Part shown: piece by piece, positions 5,520-8,368 of the stretch | How positions within the stretch are numbered: position 1 is the stretch's first letter | Layout of the letters: every line of letters begins with the position of its first letter | Assembly (NCBI GenBank): GCA_964506785.1 | Contig: CAZDME010000056.1 | Location: forward strand, 1-8,368 | DNA from: CAZDME01 sp964506785 [NCBI: uncultured bacterium] | GTDB taxonomy: Bacteria; CAZDME01; JAYEMH01 | Length of the DNA: 8,368 bases | Direction of reading: 5' to 3' | The notes under the pieces: generated by a model | The model's database searches: none | What the model was told of the DNA's origin: nothing | The model's input: the letters and a program-made list of their open reading frames with translations, nothing else | Position numbers and translations under genes: made by a program

Positions 5520-6062
5520 TTATAACCTCCTGAAATTTTCAGAACTATAGCGGCAAGCCAATAAAAACAACAGATCCGATAATCTATTTAAATAAATCAA
5601 TATATCATCGTCTTCTATGCCCTCCTTATTTCTTAACGCTACCACCCTGCGTTCCAAGCGCCTGGCGATAGTACGGACAACATGCAATGTCGCGGAACAT
5701 AAATTATTGCCGGGCAGCACAAAATTTCGGAAATGATATTTTTTTTCCAGCTTTCCAATTTCTTTTTCTAAATATTTTACATATTTAAAAAGGGAGTTTC
5801 GTCCGCTTTTTTGCGAACTGCCCCCGGAAATCCGGCCCCCTACGATAAATAAGTTATTCTGCACCCTTTTTAAAATATCTTTGCCGCCTTCATCCCTTAT
5901 TAAACTTTTAGCCATTCCCAAAAAAGAACTAAGTTCGTCTATAGTACCTGCCGCTTCAAGCCTTAAATCGTCTTTGGGCAGCTTATGGCCTGAAAGCGCA
6001 TAGGCGTATCCCTTGTCTCCCTTTTTTGTAACAATACTTACTGTTTGTCTCCGCGGCGGCAT
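5520..6062 (-). CDS. PduO-type corrinoid (cob(I)alamin) adenosyltransferase
   Basis: A 180-residue protein of the PduO/MMAB family, which transfers the adenosyl group of ATP to reduced corrinoid to form coenzyme B12. Visible marks are the N-terminal ATP loop TKKGDKGYA (12-20), KDDLRLEAAGTIDELSSFLG (30-49), RVQNNLFIVGG (66-76), VLPGN (115-119), the ATP-binding helix RTIARRLERRVV (130-141) and YLNRLSDLLFLLA near the end. The loop differs from the usual TGDxGTT, and PGN replaces PGG, so it is a divergent member, but the catalytic Arg/Glu helix is intact. Its ATG is 2 bases after the stop of the fused ATPase; no strong Shine-Dalgarno site is present, which suggests coupling. The enzyme needs corrinoid in the Co(I) state, so the adjacent ATPase-ferredoxins and ferredoxin are candidate reductants. 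Confidence 0.9.
   Translation of the reverse strand: MPPRRQTVSIVTKKGDKGYAYALSGHKLPKDDLRLEAAGTIDELSSFLGMAKSLIRDEGGKDILKRVQNNLFIVGGRISGGSSQKSGRNSLFKYVKYLEKEIGKLEKKYHFRNFVLPGNNLCSATLHVVRTIARRLERRVVALRNKEGIEDDDILIYLNRLSDLLFLLACRYSSENFRRL
5527..5532 (-). promoter_or_regulatory. Ribosome binding site of the ferredoxin gene
   Basis: The minus strand reads AGGAGG, inside the last codons of the adenosyltransferase gene and 8 bases before the ferredoxin ATG. It is far stronger than the sites of the two flanking genes, which suggests more ferredoxin than enzyme is made. Confidence 0.8.
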
Positions 6063-6064
6063 AA

Positions 6065-7915
6065 TCAGCTATAAATAATCTCTTTGATTTTTTTCCAGAT
6101 ATTTTTTATATTTTCCGTCAAAGATGTGTCAGCATATTCCACTACAGATATTTTTCGCATTTGCGCCTCGGTAACCTCTTTGCCGTAAGGCACGGTTCCT
6201 ATGAATTCGGAATTATGTTTCTCCGCCAACTTTTGTATCCTGCTGGTCCAGTTCTGGTTTAAATCCGATTTATTTACTATTACACCCGATTTGACTCCAA
6301 AATGATTTATCACTTTCAATACCCGTTCTAAATCATGCGCCCCCGAAATGGTAGGTTCGGTAACCGCCAGGGCGTAGTCTGCGCCTGTAATAGAAGATAT
6401 CACGGGGCATCCTGTTCCGGGAGCGCCATCCATGATCGCCTTACCCAGGTTGGCTTCTTTAGCAAGTATTGTTGCTTTATCCCGAACTAAGGTAACCAGT
6501 CTTCCGGAGTTTTCTTCGGCTACGCCTAATTTCGCGTGGCTCATTGGCCCGAAACGCGTATCAGACATAAACCATTCGCCGTTTACAGCAGGCTTGGTTT
6601 TTACCGCATCGTACTTGCACACCAGTTCACATACCCCGCACCCCTCACACGCCAATTTATCAATCGCGTAACAAAGCTTGCCTTTTTTCTCATATTTATC
6701 AATAGCGGAAAAATGACAGGCCTCTCTGCATTTTCCGCATTGAACGCACACATCCTGATTTATATCTGCTTCTACCCCTCCGCTAAAAAATCCTTTTGTC
6801 TTTACCTCAGGCGATAAAACCAGGTGCAAATCCGCCGCGTCTACATCACAATCAGAAATTACAACCCTCTTGGCCAAGGCAACAAAGCTTGCAGTCAACG
6901 ATGTCTTACCGGTTCCGCCTTTTCCGCTTATAACTACTAATTCTTTGGGCTTCTTGCCGGTATTTGTGCCATATTTTTTAGATTTTTCAGGTATACTCCC
7001 CGCCGGCCTTTTTTTGCTTTTAACCGTTTTCGGCGGTTTTCTTTTTTGTTTGGCTAAAAGCAATACCTTTTCTCCCAGCTTGTCAAATATGGCTTTTATA
7101 TACGGAAATTTCTCTACCGCCAATTCTCCGCGGGAGTAACTTTCAGCTATTTTGCGTTCATCGGGAATCTCCCCGATGATATCCAATTGCGCCGCCCGGC
7201 AATATTCTTTTAAAGAGGCGTCTTTATATTCTGCCCTGTTTACCACTACCACGGGTTCCTGGCCTATTTCCCTCGCCATATCCACGGCAAGCTTTAAATC
7301 ATTTATACCAAAGGGAGTGGGATCGGTAACCAGAATACACAAATCCACATTTTTCACCGTTTCTACAACAGGGCAACTTGTGCCGGGTGATGAATCCAAA
7401 ACATTAACCCCTTCTCCGATATATTCTTTAACCTTTTTTACCAACCGCGGAGACATCCCTCCTTCGGCTGTTTCTAACAGCGCGTAATAAACCTTTATAT
7501 CTGCGCTTAATCCTTCTTTTATCACACCGATTTTTCTTTCTTTCTCGATAATCGCGTCCACGGGACAGATAATCGTGCACCCCCCGCATACATGGCACAA
7601 TTCTTTGAATATAAGCACTTTCCCGCCTACAACCGCGATGGCGTTATAATTGCATATTTCCGCGCATTTGCCGCACACAATACACTTTTCTTTATCTGCC
7701 TCGGCAGGCCCGAGTAATACCGCGTCTTCTTCCTTTTTAATGACAGGGTTAAGAAATAGATGCCCGTTTGGTTCCTCTACATCACAATCCAAATAGCGGA
7801 CTTGTTTTCCCTTTTCTGATAACACCTTTGCCAGATTAGTGGCTATAAAAGTTTTTCCCGTCCCGCCTTTCCCGCTGGAAACTGCGATCGACACCCTGTT
7901 TATATTTTCACTCAC
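6065..7915 (-). CDS. Tandem fusion of two MinD/Mrp-type P-loop ATPases, each with an inserted ferredoxin domain
   Basis: A 616-residue protein made of two COG1149-type units. Unit 1 (about 7-288) has the deviant Walker A SGKGGTGKT (14-22), LDCDVEEPN (42-50), a two-cluster ferredoxin insert (Cys 78, 81, 84, 88 and 107, 110, 113, 117) and DSSPGTSCPV (174-183). A Lys/Pro-rich linker spans about 289-324. Unit 2 has Walker A SGKGGTGKT (330-338), SDCDVDAADLH, a second insert (Cys 390, 393, 396, 400 and 423, 426, 429, 433) and DGAPGTGCPV (496-505). The units usually occur, to my knowledge, as two adjacent genes. MinD-type ATPases work as dimers, so the fusion may form its own pseudo-dimer with four [4Fe-4S] clusters. 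The start is GTG at 7915, supported by AAAAGGGGTGA just upstream. The family is often thought to couple ATP hydrolysis to electron transfer or metal-cofactor assembly; no reaction is established. Confidence 0.93.
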   Translation of the reverse strand: MSENINRVSIAVSSGKGGTGKTFIATNLAKVLSEKGKQVRYLDCDVEEPNGHLFLNPVIKKEEDAVLLGPAEADKEKCIVCGKCAEICNYNAIAVVGGKVLIFKELCHVCGGCTIICPVDAIIEKERKIGVIKEGLSADIKVYYALLETAEGGMSPRLVKKVKEYIGEGVNVLDSSPGTSCPVVETVKNVDLCILVTDPTPFGINDLKLAVDMAREIGQEPVVVVNRAEYKDASLKEYCRAAQLDIIGEIPDERKIAESYSRGELAVEKFPYIKAIFDKLGEKVLLLAKQKRKPPKTVKSKKRPAGSIPEKSKKYGTNTGKKPKELVVISGKGGTGKTSLTASFVALAKRVVISDCDVDAADLHLVLSPEVKTKGFFSGGVEADINQDVCVQCGKCREACHFSAIDKYEKKGKLCYAIDKLACEGCGVCELVCKYDAVKTKPAVNGEWFMSDTRFGPMSHAKLGVAEENSGRLVTLVRDKATILAKEANLGKAIMDGAPGTGCPVISSITGADYALAVTEPTISGAHDLERVLKVINHFGVKSGVIVNKSDLNQNWTSRIQKLAEKHNSEFIGTVPYGKEVTEAQMRKISVVEYADTSLTENIKNIWKKIKEIIYS

Positions 7916-7971
7916 TATTTCACCCCTTTTTCCATAGAACCAAACATTTCTAAGCGATGATTCTTTGCCAT
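7915..7971 (-). CDS. Possible 18-codon leader ORF before the fused ATPase
   Basis: An ATG at 7971 opens 18 codons (MAKNHRLEMFGSMEKGVK) ending in TAG at 7917-7915. The final G of the stop is the first base of the GTG start of the fused ATPase gene. An AAGGGGAT stretch lies about 8 bases before the ATG, and the ATPase's own ribosome site lies inside this ORF. The arrangement fits translational coupling or a small conserved protein, but so short a frame could be chance. No homology can be judged by eye. Confidence 0.35.
   Translation of the reverse strand: MAKNHRLEMFGSMEKGVK
7920..7930 (-). promoter_or_regulatory. Ribosome binding site that fixes the GTG start of the fused ATPase
   Basis: The minus strand reads AAAAGGGGTGA, with the AAGGGG core 7 bases before the GTG at 7915. 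No in-frame ATG lies upstream near it, and Walker A begins only 13 residues later as expected, so this start is well supported. Confidence 0.75.
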
Positions 7972-7975
7972 TTTT

Positions 7976-8368
7976 TTATCCCCTTCCCTTATATTTTTCA
8001 ACCCACTCACTTTTAACATTTACCCATGAATCGGCTTTCTTCGCATAATGGATACGTAAAGTAAAATCCCTGAAAATATCTGCGTCCACATAGAAACGGC
8101 TTAAGCCTTCAGGTTTTTCAAACGTTACAATATAATGCTTTGCGGCTCCGGAAGGAATCTTATAACTCATGGAACTTTCATCAACCAATCCAAGCTCATT
8201 TTCTACCCCGTCCTCTATATACATCGATATCTCTTCATTGGCTGAATATCGCCTATTGGGCGGTGAAACAAAAGTGTACGACGGCATAAGGTCTATACTG
8301 TATTCGTTGTTATTTCCATAATGGAAAACGAATACCAGATATTCCTTGGAAGAAAAAAATAAAGGTTT
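7976..8368 (-). CDS. Unrecognised protein, C-terminal 130 residues only
   Basis: The frame is open from the window edge (8368) to TAG/TAA-type stop at 7976, giving 130 residues with the start outside the window. An internal ATG at 8287 has no ribosome binding site, and the 27 codons before it continue without a stop (FFSSKEYLVFVFHYGNNNEY), so 8287 is not the true start. The visible part alternates short hydrophobic strands with charged turns (YLVFVFHYG, AAKHYIVTFEKP, SRFYVDADIF, FTLRIHYAK), suggesting a beta-rich fold. It has no Cys, no membrane segment and no motif I recognise. It ends in a basic tail (VEKYKGRG). It lies 60 bases before the fused ATPase gene and may be in the same transcript. 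Its function cannot be stated. Confidence 0.7.
   Translation of the reverse strand, partial: KPLFFSSKEYLVFVFHYGNNNEYSIDLMPSYTFVSPPNRRYSANEEISMYIEDGVENELGLVDESSMSYKIPSGAAKHYIVTFEKPEGLSRFYVDADIFRDFTLRIHYAKKADSWVNVKSEWVEKYKGRG

Noticed and set aside
7976-8287. A 103-residue gene starting at ATG 8287
   Set aside because: The frame stays open for 27 more codons to the window edge and no ribosome site precedes this ATG, so it is part of a longer gene whose start lies outside.
1-8368. CRISPR array, tRNA, rRNA, insertion sequence or phage attachment site
   Set aside because: No regularly spaced repeats, cloverleaf-like GTTCGA context with acceptor arms, transposase motifs or terminal repeats were seen; the single GTTCGA near 3890 has no tRNA around it.

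Overview
The window looks like bacterial chromosome from a strict or near-strict anaerobe. Fourteen protein-coding genes or gene remnants all lie on the minus strand, packed with gaps of 1-60 bases or small overlaps. Bacterial signs are a GroES gene and strong Shine-Dalgarno sites. Anaerobic signs are ferredoxins, ferredoxin-carrying MinD/Mrp ATPases, a corrinoid adenosyltransferase and a radical SAM remnant. The lineage cannot be fixed by eye; an uncultured anaerobic phylum such as Omnitrophota is only a guess. No tRNA, rRNA, CRISPR array, insertion sequence or clear terminator was seen. No real coding gene was found on the plus strand.

Transcription runs from high to low coordinates. The right end (8368-4197) is a redox and metal-cofactor block. 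It starts with the C-terminal part of an unrecognised protein and a possible 18-codon ORF whose stop overlaps the next start. A 616-residue protein follows, in which two MinD-type ATPases, each with an inserted two-cluster ferredoxin domain, are fused in tandem. Then come a PduO-type cob(I)alamin adenosyltransferase, a two-cluster ferredoxin with a long helical tail, a DGC-domain putative zinc-binding protein, and a thioredoxin-glutaredoxin fusion whose thioredoxin half has lost its active-site cysteines. The tight spacing suggests joint production. A plausible but unproven reading is ATP- and ferredoxin-dependent reduction and adenosylation of a corrinoid, or another metal-cofactor maturation task.

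The middle (4182-2065) holds a GroES gene with no GroEL beside it, a DUF1684 protein, a Nudix hydrolase with an N-terminal zinc ribbon, and a metallo-beta-lactamase-fold hydrolase of the COG1237 type. These look like general housekeeping genes carried on the same strand.

The left part (2027-1) opens with a decayed radical SAM gene of the COG0731 type. It keeps its N-terminal signature and C-terminal domain but has lost the iron-sulfur cysteine motif, most of the barrel and the reading frame. Downstream are a six-helix membrane protein rich in His and Cys, overlapped by a small protein that joins a two-helix GtrA-like membrane part to a zinc ribbon. Then come a Gly/Arg-rich small zinc-ribbon protein and the first 90 residues of a cation diffusion facilitator, which runs off the window. 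This group looks related to metal handling.
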